35,182 nt of DNA from Planctomycetota bacterium (GTDB taxonomy: Bacteria; Planctomycetota; UBA1135; GCA-002748355), in the NCBI GenBank assembly GCA_027021385.1, contig JALUUL010000059.1:1-35182 (forward strand), read 5' to 3'. The position numbers were made by a program, and so were the translations under genes. Shown here piece by piece: positions 1 to 6,935 of the stretch. Every line of letters begins with the position of its first letter. The first letter of the stretch is position 1. Under the pieces are notes generated by a model that did not search any database, was not told the DNA's origin, and saw nothing but the letters and a program-made list of their open reading frames with translations.

Positions 1-111
1 AGCCTGACTCCCAGAGGCTGGAAGGACTGTCCAAAGGCAAAGCGGCGCGTCGAGCAGCGGAAGCAGAGGCTCCACGAGATCCTCACCCGACTCGAAACGC
101 TGCCGGCCTGA
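1..111 (+). CDS. C-terminal fragment of an unidentified protein
   Basis: An open frame enters from the left edge and stops with TGA at 109-111. The 36 visible residues are very basic and probably helical (ending RLHEILTRLETLPA). Composition is consistent with a real C-terminus, but there is too little to name a family. No start is visible because the gene begins outside the window. It could also be a chance open frame. Confidence 0.35.
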   Translation, partial: SLTPRGWKDCPKAKRRVEQRKQRLHEILTRLETLPA

Positions 112-283
112 GCCTCACCGAATCCGCCGAAGGCAGGAGCCGGAACCCGCCCGCCGAACAGTTAAGGTGAGACCGCGCGCCTCGCCTCCGATAGGACAAA
201 GCCAGGGAGCGTTAGGACGGAGACAGGGGTGCCGCTCTCTGGTAGGTTCACGGCCGACACGGTTGTCGCAGAGGACGACGCAC

Positions 284-1225
284 ATGCCTGACCTCGGGAC
301 ACTGAAGCGCATCGACCCGCGCACTGTCTGGCCGCGAGAAGCCCAGGATTTCACGCCGTGGTTGGCGGCGCACATCGAGCACCTGGGAGAGGCCCTCGGG
401 CTCGAGCTTGAACTCGTGGACCAGGAGTCCCCGGTCGGAGACTTCTCGGCCGACATCCTTGCGAGAGATCTCGGAACGGGAAGGCCTGTGGTCGTCGAAA
501 ACCAGCTCGAACCGACCGATCACAGCCACCTGGGTCAGCTCATCACATACGCGGCGGGGCTAGAGGCCGGGGTGGTCATCTGGGTTTGCCGGGAACTTCG
601 GGAAGAACACCGACAAGCGCTGGACTGGTTGAACCGTGGGCATGGCACGACCACAGAATTCTTCGGCGTGGTCGTCGAGCTTCTGCAGATCGACGGATCG
701 AAGCCCGCTGTGAACTTCCGACCCGTCGCCTTCCCCAACGACTGGTCTCGGCGTTCCGCGACGGCCACCCGGGGAGGCAACCTGACTTCGAAACAGCAGC
801 GCTACCAACAGTTCTTTCAGCAGCTCATCGACGAGCTCCGCGAGGAGCATCGATTCACAAATGCCAGAGCAGGGCAGCCGCAGAACTGGTACAGCTTCAG
901 TTCCGGGGCTCGCGGATTCACCTATGGCGTGAGCTTCGCCAGCGGTGGTCGGGTCCGCGCCGAACTCTACATCGACACCGGCGATGCGGAAGACAACGAG
1001 GCCGCGTTCAAGAGCCTCCACGACGCGCGTGAGGACATCGAGAAAGAGATCGGCGAGAGCCTTGAGTGGGAGGCCCTCGAAGGCAAGCGAGCTTCCCGTG
1101 TTGCTGCCTATCGCGACGGGGCAATCGAGGACCCGGACGAGAAGCTCGAGCAGTATCGGGCTTGGGCGGTGGAGCGGATGCTGCTCTTCCAGAAGGTGTT
1201 CGGGCCGCGGATCCAGAAGCTCTAG
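284..1225 (+). CDS. DUF4268 protein with PD-(D/E)XK-like nuclease fold
   Basis: The 313-residue product starts at ATG 284, nine bases after a GAGG; the frame is open further upstream but that part does not look coding. The N-terminal half (about 20-150) carries SADILA (D57) followed by VVVENQLEPTDHSHLGQL (E72, Q74). This matches the D...ExQ core of PD-(D/E)XK-type domains found in front of DUF4268. The C-terminal half (about 170-313) has the DUF4268 pattern: RYQQFFQQL, RAELYIDTGD, LEWEAL, ASRVAAYRDGAI and a closing FQKVFGP. Such proteins are often annotated as endonuclease-like and occur in variable genome regions. Substrate and role are unknown. It stands alone, convergent with the XRE unit (34-base gap), with no methylase or helicase partner in view, so an anti-phage or DNA-repair role is only a guess. 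Confidence 0.8.
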   Translation: MPDLGTLKRIDPRTVWPREAQDFTPWLAAHIEHLGEALGLELELVDQESPVGDFSADILARDLGTGRPVVVENQLEPTDHSHLGQLITYAAGLEAGVVIWVCRELREEHRQALDWLNRGHGTTTEFFGVVVELLQIDGSKPAVNFRPVAFPNDWSRRSATATRGGNLTSKQQRYQQFFQQLIDELREEHRFTNARAGQPQNWYSFSSGARGFTYGVSFASGGRVRAELYIDTGDAEDNEAAFKSLHDAREDIEKEIGESLEWEALEGKRASRVAAYRDGAIEDPDEKLEQYRAWAVERMLLFQKVFGPRIQKL

Positions 1226-1259
1226 TCGGCCACCTTACTGTGGAACACCTGCGCTGGGC

Positions 1260-1541
1260 CTACACTTCGTCAGACTCTTCGAACGCCGCACGAAGCAGCT
1301 GGTAGAGCGCGGCACCCACGCCAGCGCCGATGAGAAGTCCGGCGACGAACGTACCGACATCGGGCGACCGCTGAGTAGCACGCGAGAAGGACTGCATGAG
1401 CGCGACATGGTGCGGGGAGGGGGCAAGCAGGCCACGCTCCCACTTCGAGATGGTCAGACTGTGGACGCCGAAGAGCTGGGCGAATTGCGCCTGCGTCATC
1501 CGAAGGGCTGTCCGCAAGCTACGTATCTCGGCTGGTGTCAC
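1260..1541 (-). CDS. XRE-family HTH regulator with C-terminal membrane tail
   Basis: The 93-residue product has an N-terminal HTH of the Xre/HTH_3 type (about 3-40: EIRSLRTALRMTQAQFAQLF, then GVHSLTISKWERG). A glycine-rich hydrophobic segment follows near the C-terminus (about 63-84, VGTFVAGLLIGAGVGAALY), which could anchor it in the inner membrane. I chose GTG 1541, which lies 8 bases after GGAG and one base past the stop of the upstream gene. An ATG at 1586 in the same frame would overlap that gene by 44 bases and lacks a good ribosome site. The gene is second in a two-gene operon. The palindrome at 1927-1950 is a natural candidate operator for it. A membrane-tethered XRE protein is unusual, since most are soluble. 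Confidence 0.75.
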   Translation of the reverse strand: MTPAEIRSLRTALRMTQAQFAQLFGVHSLTISKWERGLLAPSPHHVALMQSFSRATQRSPDVGTFVAGLLIGAGVGAALYQLLRAAFEESDEV

Positions 1542-1542
1542 A

Positions 1543-1908
1543 CTACCGGCTCCGGTTCGCTGCAGCGACGAGTAGTGCAACCGCACCTACGCCAAGCACC
1601 ACCTTTCCGGAAGGGGACTCGAACAGCCAGTGGAACACGGCGTGTAGAGGGCCGCGAGCGGGGTCCGTGGGATCCCGATGTGCGACGAGCTGCCCATTAC
1701 CGAACTCGTGCACGTGAATGCGGCTCCCGTCCGAGAGACGGACAGCCCAGTTGGCGACCTGCCCAACATCCTCGGCCAGAGTCGTGGTCGAGAAACCGGC
1801 ATCACTAGGGTGCGGAAGCGACCAGGGGACGACGAGCTTCTCGCCGTTTGTCAGCCGTGGCCATGCAGCGCGAAGCCAGCCTGACCATGAGAAGTGCGCA
1901 TAGTACAA
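1543..1908 (-). CDS. Small protein of unknown family with C-terminal hydrophobic tail
   Basis: I do not recognise this protein. The 121-residue form begins at TTG 1908, seven bases after a clean AGGAG. In-frame ATG 1950 lies inside the palindrome and has no ribosome site, so it is the less likely start. The product has a Trp- and His-rich soluble part (for example WAVRLSDGSRIHVHEFGNGQ). It ends in a hydrophobic segment (about 99-117, SGKVVLGVGAVALLVAAA) followed by RSR, as in tail-anchored proteins. It is translated just ahead of the XRE regulator with a one-base gap, so the two are probably made together. Both end in Gly/Ala/Val-rich hydrophobic tails, which hints at a shared membrane location. 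The pair may act as a sensor or toxin-antitoxin-like unit, but nothing in the sequence proves this. Confidence 0.6.
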   Translation of the reverse strand: MYYAHFSWSGWLRAAWPRLTNGEKLVVPWSLPHPSDAGFSTTTLAEDVGQVANWAVRLSDGSRIHVHEFGNGQLVAHRDPTDPARGPLHAVFHWLFESPSGKVVLGVGAVALLVAAANRSR

Positions 1909-1926
1909 GTATTTACTCCTAATCTC

Positions 1927-1950
1927 ATGCCTAAGCTGAAGCTTAGGCAT
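1927..1950. promoter_or_regulatory. Perfect 10-bp inverted repeat, candidate operator
   Basis: ATGCCTAAGC at 1927-1936 and GCTTAGGCAT at 1941-1950 are exact reverse complements around TGAA. The palindrome covers the candidate -10 of the minus-strand promoter and lies upstream of the AGGAG and TTG start of the small gene. This is where a repressor would sit. The XRE protein encoded two genes down is the obvious candidate binder (inference). It could instead form an mRNA hairpin near the start. Confidence 0.6.
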
Positions 1951-1968
1951 AGGCTGATCTGCTGTCAA
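1940..1968 (-). promoter_or_regulatory. Candidate sigma-70-type promoter of the small-protein/XRE operon
   Basis: On the minus strand a perfect TTGACA (1968-1963) is followed, after 17 bases, by TAAGCT (1945-1940). The -35 is ideal and the -10 weak (3 of 6). The start of transcription would fall around 1933, inside the palindrome, leaving a short leader with AGGAG before TTG 1908. Confidence 0.45.
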
Positions 1969-2032
1969 CCCCCGCGGGAGTAGCGACACGGTGCGGCCGA
2001 AGCTTTGGGGGCCTGCAGCCCGCCTACTGGAT

Positions 2033-2518
2033 CTACTGGCTCAGCTTGAAGTAGTCGTAGGTGAGCGTCGCGGACTCGATGAGGCTCTCTTCGGCCTCGC
2101 AGTCCCGATCGTCGGTGACGAACTTCACGGGCCACGCCCGGGACAAGGACCAGCGTCGCAGGGTAGTGCCGTCGCCGTCCTGCTGGTCGATGTCGGGGTT
2201 GCGCTTGTAGGTCACATAGGTGAGGCCGAGGCCGCTCGAGGTGATCGTCACGTCCTGGAACCAGTCGAAGAGGTCCCGGTCCTGGGTGGTGCCGCGCTCG
2301 AGGGTGACGTCGGAGAACGTTAGCCGGCCGGGGCTCTTGTTCGGGATGAGCGAGCCGCCCTGGGAGTACTGGACCTTCGCCATCTCGATGGAGAGCTCAT
2401 TGTATTTCTGGAAGCCCGCATAGCCAACGTCGTCGATCTGCACGACGGACTTGAACTTCTTGTGGACCTTGCAACCGGCACGACTGAGACCCTGGTCCCG
2501 GAGGATCCGGGCAACCAC
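2033..2518 (-). CDS. Phage/eCIS tail-tube protein of the T4 gp19 type
   Basis: The 161-residue product matches the tail-tube family (Phage_T4_gp19). It has an N-terminal strand pattern [14 protein letters not shown], then [16 protein letters not shown], the signature [19 protein letters not shown] followed by DWFQDV, and the C-terminal [10 protein letters not shown]...[10 protein letters not shown]. Members polymerise into the inner tube of contractile phage tails or extracellular contractile injection systems. The start is GTG 2518, after an AAGGGGAGGG ribosome site. Length is normal for the family. No sheath, baseplate, spike, AAA+ ATPase or other tail gene lies within the window, so it is an orphan here. 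It may be a remnant of a prophage or injection cluster, or a stray paralogue. Its neighbours (XRE unit, DUF4268) also look accessory. Confidence 0.8.
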   Translation of the reverse strand: MVARILRDQGLSRAGCKVHKKFKSVVQIDDVGYAGFQKYNELSIEMAKVQYSQGGSLIPNKSPGRLTFSDVTLERGTTQDRDLFDWFQDVTITSSGLGLTYVTYKRNPDIDQQDGDGTTLRRWSLSRAWPVKFVTDDRDCEAEESLIESATLTYDYFKLSQ

Positions 2519-2671
2519 CGCGCCCTCCCCTTCATTCAGTCGAGCGCAGCCGACTTCAAGTTATCCACAGGGCGAAGCCGGCTGGGCGCTGCCATTCGAG
2601 GTTCCAGTGGAACCACTTCCCGTCTCGGTTCATGACCAACTGTGGGGCGTCCTGCAGAGTCCTCGCCGCGG

Positions 2672-2695
2672 GGGGCGGAGGGCGGCCTCCGCCCC
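2672..2695 (-). terminator. Stem-loop after the parvulin gene
   Basis: GGGGCGGAG (2672-2680) pairs perfectly with CTCCGCCCC (2687-2695) around a six-base loop. It begins 18 bases past the minus-strand stop at 2713. There is no U-tract, so it may be a weak or factor-assisted terminator. Confidence 0.45.
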
Positions 2696-2712
2696 GGACG
2701 CGGTCTCCCGGG

Positions 2713-3816
2713 TCACTGCACGCGCTTGATGATGTGGTAGCCGAAGGGGGTCTCGACCGGACCGACGATCGAGCCGACCTTCGCCTTCTCGACCGCCTGT
2801 TCGAAGGCCGGCACCATCTGCCCCTTCCGGAAGACTCCGAGGTCCCCGCCACGGGCCTTCGAGGGGCAGCTCGACTCCTTGCGGGCGAGAGCGGCGAAGT
2901 CGCCGCCGTTCCGGAGTTCGGCCAGGATCTTCTTGGCCAGGGCGAGGGCTTCCTCCTTCGAGCGGGTCACGTCGCCGGGGGCTCTCATCGCCCCCTTCCA
3001 CGGAATCAGGATGTGGGAGGCGCGATAGGGGAGATCGACCTTGTCGCGACGGATGATGTGGAAGCCGAAGGGGGTCTCGACCGGTCCTCCGATGCTCCCG
3101 ATCTCCAGGGCGACGACCCCGTCGACGAAGGGGGGCGCGAAGTTCCTCGCCGGGACCGTGCCCATCGAACCCCCGTTCGCCCCCGAGAACTTGTCGTCGC
3201 TGTTCTTCTTCGCGGCTTCCTCGAATGAGGTCTTGCCGGTCTTGATCTCCGCGAGGACCTTCTCGGCGAGGGCTCTCGCCTCCTCCACGGTGCGGGTGAC
3301 CTCGGGAGCCGCGCGCATCGCGCCCTTGTAGGAGATCAGGATGTGCGAGCAGGCGATCTGCTGCGGCCAGGGCTTCCCAACCGGAAGGCGTTCGATGACG
3401 TGGAAGCCGAACATCGTCTCGATCGGACCCGTGATCTCGCCGGGTTTCACCGAGAGCACCGCCTTTTCGAACTCGGGAACCATCATGCCCGGTCCGAACT
3501 GTCCGAGGTCCCCGCCGCTGAATCTCGAGGGGCAGCTCGAGTTTTGCCGGGCGAGGGCCCCGAAGTCCGCCTTCCCCGCCTTCAGGTCCTTCGCGCACTG
3601 CTCGGCGAGTTCGCGGGCCTCGTCCTTGCTGCGGGTGACGTCCGGGGGGGCGTAGCTGTTGCCCTTCCAGGGGATCAGGATGTGCCGGGCGCGGAAGACC
3701 GGCGGGGCCTTCGCCGCGGGGGCTTCCTTCGTCGCGGGTTTCGGAGTTTCCCCCTGAGCCGGCAAGGTCGGCGAGGCGAGGAGGAGGGCGAAGAGGGAGG
3801 GGATCAAGGTCTTCAA
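2713..3816 (-). CDS. Exported peptidyl-prolyl isomerase with three parvulin domains
   Basis: The 367-residue product begins with a signal peptide (1-20, ending TLPAQG) and a Pro/Ala linker. Three consecutive PpiC-type rotamase domains follow, at about 41-144, 154-257 and 264-365. Each has the parvulin marks: (A/S)xHILI at the start, a GGDLGxF or GGSMGTV turn, VPxFEKAV or its equivalent, and a closing GPxETxFGxHxIxR. Each domain also carries the same insertion (WKG...P.VTRS.EEA), so the array arose by internal duplication. The role is most likely folding of exported or outer-membrane proteins, as for SurA/PrsA, but the SurA chaperone domain is absent. The start is TTG 3816, eight bases after AGGAG. 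It stands downstream of recD2 on the same strand with a 187-base gap and ends in a stem-loop, so it is probably its own unit. Confidence 0.9.
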   Translation of the reverse strand: MKTLIPSLFALLLASPTLPAQGETPKPATKEAPAAKAPPVFRARHILIPWKGNSYAPPDVTRSKDEARELAEQCAKDLKAGKADFGALARQNSSCPSRFSGGDLGQFGPGMMVPEFEKAVLSVKPGEITGPIETMFGFHVIERLPVGKPWPQQIACSHILISYKGAMRAAPEVTRTVEEARALAEKVLAEIKTGKTSFEEAAKKNSDDKFSGANGGSMGTVPARNFAPPFVDGVVALEIGSIGGPVETPFGFHIIRRDKVDLPYRASHILIPWKGAMRAPGDVTRSKEEALALAKKILAELRNGGDFAALARKESSCPSKARGGDLGVFRKGQMVPAFEQAVEKAKVGSIVGPVETPFGYHIIKRVQ

Positions 3817-4003
3817 GGTCGGTTCTCCTGGGGTTCCGGGCCGTTATCGGTCGAGGAGGGCCGGGATGATTCGGGGAAATTGGGGCGTCCATCCTGCCCC
3901 AAAACCGTTCGGGTGCGAGGATCGGGCCGAAAAAGAGCTTTTCCCCCGGCGGAATCCGGGCGATTTCCCGGGGTTTTCAGGTCCGCCGGAGGAGACTGCG
4001 GGG

Positions 4004-6295
4004 TCAGGCCTCGGGAGCGCTCCTCCCTCGGGGGGCCTTTCCGTGGTCAGGGTTTTCGGGGAGGGATACCCGCTCGGGGTGGACTCCGTCGCCGATGACC
4101 TGCATGGAGAGACGCGCCCCGAGGCCGGAATGACGGCGGCGGTCCTCGTCGGAGGAGATCGCGCGTTCGAGGGCCCACCGCGAACCGAGCAGCACGAGGA
4201 GCTTCCGGGCACGGGTCGCTGCCGTGTAGAGCAGGCGGCGGTTGAGCATCGAGACGTGACCCCGGTCCAGCAGGACGACGACCGCCGGATACTCGCTTCC
4301 CTGGGCGCGGTGCACGGTGATCCCGTAGGCCGGGACGAGGTCCTCGAGGTCCGGACCCTCGATCTTCCGAAAGCCGCTGTCGAAACGCACTTCCAGGGTC
4401 CGATGTTCGGGGTCGACCCGGACGATCCTGCCGGGGTCGCCGTTGAAGAGTTCGAGTTCGTAGTTGTTGCGGACCTGGAGGACCTTGTCCCCTTCGCGGA
4501 AGACCCGATCTCCGAGCCGCAGGGCCGCGCCGGAGGGGTTGAGGCGGCGGGCGAGAGCCGCGTTCACGCGGTCGACGCCGAGACCCCCGCGATACATCGG
4601 ACTCAGCACCTGCACGTCGGCGAAGGGATCGAGGCCGAAGGCCGCGGGCATGCGCTCGGTGACGAGACGCAGGAGGAGGTCGAGAGCCTGCTCCGGATCC
4701 TTGCGCTCGAAGAAGTAGAAGTCGGAGTCTTCCTGTCCCTCGGCGGGGAGTTCGGGCATCCGCCCGCGCAGGATGCGGTGCGCGTTGCGGACGATCAGGC
4801 TGCCGGCGGCCTGCCGGAAGATCTCGGTCAGGCGGGCGACGGGAACCCTCCCCGAGGCGATGAGATCCGCCAGGACCCTGCCCGGCCCGACCGAGGGGAG
4901 CTGGTCGACGTCGCCGACCAGGACGAGGGCGGTGCCGGAGGGGACGGCGTCGAAGAGCCGGAATGCGAGGGCCAGATCCAGCATCGAGGTCTCGTCGACG
5001 AGGAGAACGTCGGTTTCCAGGGGGTTGCGGCGGTCCCTCAGGAAGCGGTTCGTCCCGGGCTGGAACTCGAGGAGGCGGTGAAGGGTGGTCGCGGGCCGGC
5101 CGGTGGCCTCGCTCATCCGTTTCGCGGCGCGGCCGGTCGGGGCCGCCAGCGCGACCCTGCGCCCCCCCCGGGCGGCGATGTCGGCCAGGGCCTTCAAGAT
5201 CGTCGTCTTGCCGACCCCGGGCCCTCCGGTCCAGATCGAGAGCGGGGAGGTCAGCGCGAGGAGGACGGCGCGCCGCTGATCCCGCGTCAGCTCGACGGGG
5301 GAACGCCGTTCCCAGGCGTCGAGCGCGGCGGCGGGGTCCTCGATTCCGAGATCGAGGCCAGCGCGGCAGTGGGCGTCGATCTTCGAGGCCAGGCCCGTTT
5401 CGGCGACGTGGAGGGTCAGGGGCCAGACCAGGGGGGCGTCCTCCTCGGCGAGGACCGGGAGGAGGGGAGGTCGTTCGGTGACGAGCCGTCCTTCACGCTC
5501 GAGTTCCAGGAGGATCGGATCGATGCGGTCCCCGGGAAGACCGAGGAGTTCGGCGGCACGGTCCCGAAGTCCGGGGCGCGGGAAACAGCAATGGCCTTCC
5601 CGGCGGATCGTTACGGTCAGGGCGTGGAGGATCCCGGCGCGGATCCTCTCGGGCGCGTCCTCGAGGATGCCGAGTTTTCCTGCGATCTCGTCGGCCTTCT
5701 TGAACCCGATGCCGGCGAGATCCTCGGCGAGACGGTAGGGATCGGCCCGGATCCTGGCCTCCGCCTGGTTCCCGTAGGCCTCGACGAGACGCGGGGCCAG
5801 GCCGACCGACAGGCCGTGTCCGGCCAGGAAGAGCATCAGGTTTCGGAGGGCGGCCTGTTCCCTCAGGGCCGTCACGATGCTCCGCGCCTTCGCCCGGCCG
5901 ATTCCCGGAACCCGGTCGAGCACCGAGGGGTCGGCCTCGATGCGCTCGATCGCCTCGGGGCCGAGGACTTCGACGATGCGCCCGGCGAGAGCCTTGCCGA
6001 CCCCGCGGATCAACCCGGAGGATAGATAGGCCCTGACGGCCTCGATCCCTTCGGGCCTCTCGAATTCGCAGGCCAGGACCGCGAACTGGCGGCCGAACCT
6101 GGGATGTTCCTCCCAGCGACCCCGGAGGAGGCAGGGCCTGTCCTCCTCCAGGGCGGCCAAGGGGCCCGAGATCCTGATCCGCCGTCCGGATTCCAGGCGG
6201 AAGAGGCCCGCGGCGAATCCGGTTTCCTCGTTGCGGAAGAAGGTCCGCACCAGGGTCCCCCTAAGGCTCGTCGGTTCCTGTTCGTAGAGGTCCAT
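4004..6295 (-). CDS. recD2: RecD2-type ATP-dependent 5'-3' DNA helicase
   Basis: The 763-residue product has the RecD2 layout: an N-terminal OB-like region (about 1-85), helix-hairpin-helix repeats (about 90-205, including VPGIGRAKA and LAGIGFKKADEIA), then an SF1B helicase core. The Walker A is GGPGVGKTT (357-365), Walker B VLLVDETSM (430-438), motif III GDVDQLPSVG (461-470) and motif V VHRAQGSEYP (661-670), with YTAATRARK at 690-698. The long N-terminal extension distinguishes RecD2 from the RecD of RecBCD. RecD2 enzymes unwind DNA in repair and replication-stress tolerance. I chose ATG 6295 (MDLYEQEP); the frame stays open far upstream but loses family resemblance. It is divergent from rpsU, with 246 bases between. 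Confidence 0.95.
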   Translation of the reverse strand: MDLYEQEPTSLRGTLVRTFFRNEETGFAAGLFRLESGRRIRISGPLAALEEDRPCLLRGRWEEHPRFGRQFAVLACEFERPEGIEAVRAYLSSGLIRGVGKALAGRIVEVLGPEAIERIEADPSVLDRVPGIGRAKARSIVTALREQAALRNLMLFLAGHGLSVGLAPRLVEAYGNQAEARIRADPYRLAEDLAGIGFKKADEIAGKLGILEDAPERIRAGILHALTVTIRREGHCCFPRPGLRDRAAELLGLPGDRIDPILLELEREGRLVTERPPLLPVLAEEDAPLVWPLTLHVAETGLASKIDAHCRAGLDLGIEDPAAALDAWERRSPVELTRDQRRAVLLALTSPLSIWTGGPGVGKTTILKALADIAARGGRRVALAAPTGRAAKRMSEATGRPATTLHRLLEFQPGTNRFLRDRRNPLETDVLLVDETSMLDLALAFRLFDAVPSGTALVLVGDVDQLPSVGPGRVLADLIASGRVPVARLTEIFRQAAGSLIVRNAHRILRGRMPELPAEGQEDSDFYFFERKDPEQALDLLLRLVTERMPAAFGLDPFADVQVLSPMYRGGLGVDRVNAALARRLNPSGAALRLGDRVFREGDKVLQVRNNYELELFNGDPGRIVRVDPEHRTLEVRFDSGFRKIEGPDLEDLVPAYGITVHRAQGSEYPAVVVLLDRGHVSMLNRRLLYTAATRARKLLVLLGSRWALERAISSDEDRRRHSGLGARLSMQVIGDGVHPERVSLPENPDHGKAPRGRSAPEA

Positions 6296-6384
6296 CGCTC
6301 GGTCGGGGGAGGGGGCGCGGGAGTCCGCCCGGAAGATACCACGCCTCCCCGGGCTTTCCGTTGCCGGAATTCCGTGGGACCGCC

Positions 6385-6412
6385 TTGTCAGAATGCCGAT
6401 ACGGGGTACCCT
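6385..6412 (+). promoter_or_regulatory. Candidate promoter of rpsU
   Basis: TTGTCA (6385-6390, five of six matches to the -35) is followed after 16 bases by TACCCT (6407-6412, three of six to the -10). It lies in the recD2-rpsU divergent gap and would give a leader of about 125 bases. The support is a motif match only. Confidence 0.3.
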
Positions 6413-6541
6413 GCTTCCCCTTTGTGCCGGAAACGGGTTCCGGCGGGATCGAGGAAGACCAGGTTCCGGATCAAGGGTCGCCCGCTCCGGCAGTGCCCGG
6501 GGGATCCTTCCCGGATCGAGTCCCAAGGATGTGATGACTGC

Positions 6542-6880
6542 ATGATCAAGGTCCAGGTACGACCGAATGAGAATCTCGAAGCCGCGTTGCGCCGCTTCAA
6601 ACGGCAGTGCAACTTCGCCGGCATCTTCCGCCTCGCGAAGAGGGCCTCCACCTATGAGAAGCCCTCCGAAAAACGCCGTCGCGAGGCGCGCGAACGCGTC
6701 CGCAACATCCAGCGTGCGCTCCGCAAGCAGGCCCAGGCCAAGGCGCGCCGCAAGGTCACCCGCAAGGTCTCGCGTTCGCGGCCCGAGCCCGCGACCTCGT
6801 CCGCCCAAGCCGCCGGGACGCAGGACGAAGCCAAGACCCAGGCCGTGACCGAGGTCAAGGTCCCCCCGACCGAGGAGTGA
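6542..6880 (+). CDS. rpsU: Small-subunit ribosomal protein bS21 with long C-terminal tail
   Basis: The first 60 or so residues are bS21. They open MIKVQVRPNENLEAALRRFK, then RQCNFAGIFRLAKR and a basic helix with EKRRREARERVRN. bS21 sits on the 30S platform near the anti-Shine-Dalgarno region of 16S rRNA and assists initiation. Typical family members are about 60-75 residues. This one has 112, because a basic (KARRKVTRKVSRSRPEP) and then acidic, low-complexity tail (to PPTEE) is added. The start ATG 6542 follows AGGA by about eleven bases. A RluA-type pseudouridine synthase follows after 55 bases on the same strand, so the two may share a transcript. Confidence 0.95.
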   Translation: MIKVQVRPNENLEAALRRFKRQCNFAGIFRLAKRASTYEKPSEKRRREARERVRNIQRALRKQAQAKARRKVTRKVSRSRPEPATSSAQAAGTQDEAKTQAVTEVKVPPTEE

Positions 6881-6935
6881 CGGCCGCCGCGTTCCGGGAG
6901 CGTCCCTCCCGGGCGCGGAGCCTCGCATTGCCACG

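Noticed and set aside
2556..2632. 25-residue minus-strand frame ([14 protein letters not shown]...)
   Set aside because: It looks protein-like, but it is too short, has no ribosome site and no partner. Not reported as a gene.
2630..3892. Long open frame on the minus strand over the parvulin gene in another phase
   Set aside because: Its translation is Arg/Pro/Gly-rich low complexity, as produced by out-of-frame reading of GC-rich genes. The parvulin frame has clear domains and a signal peptide.
3866..6025. 719-codon open frame on the plus strand opposite recD2
   Set aside because: It mirrors the RecD2 frame, has no domain or ribosome site, and is rich in Gly, Glu and Pro. It is an antisense shadow.
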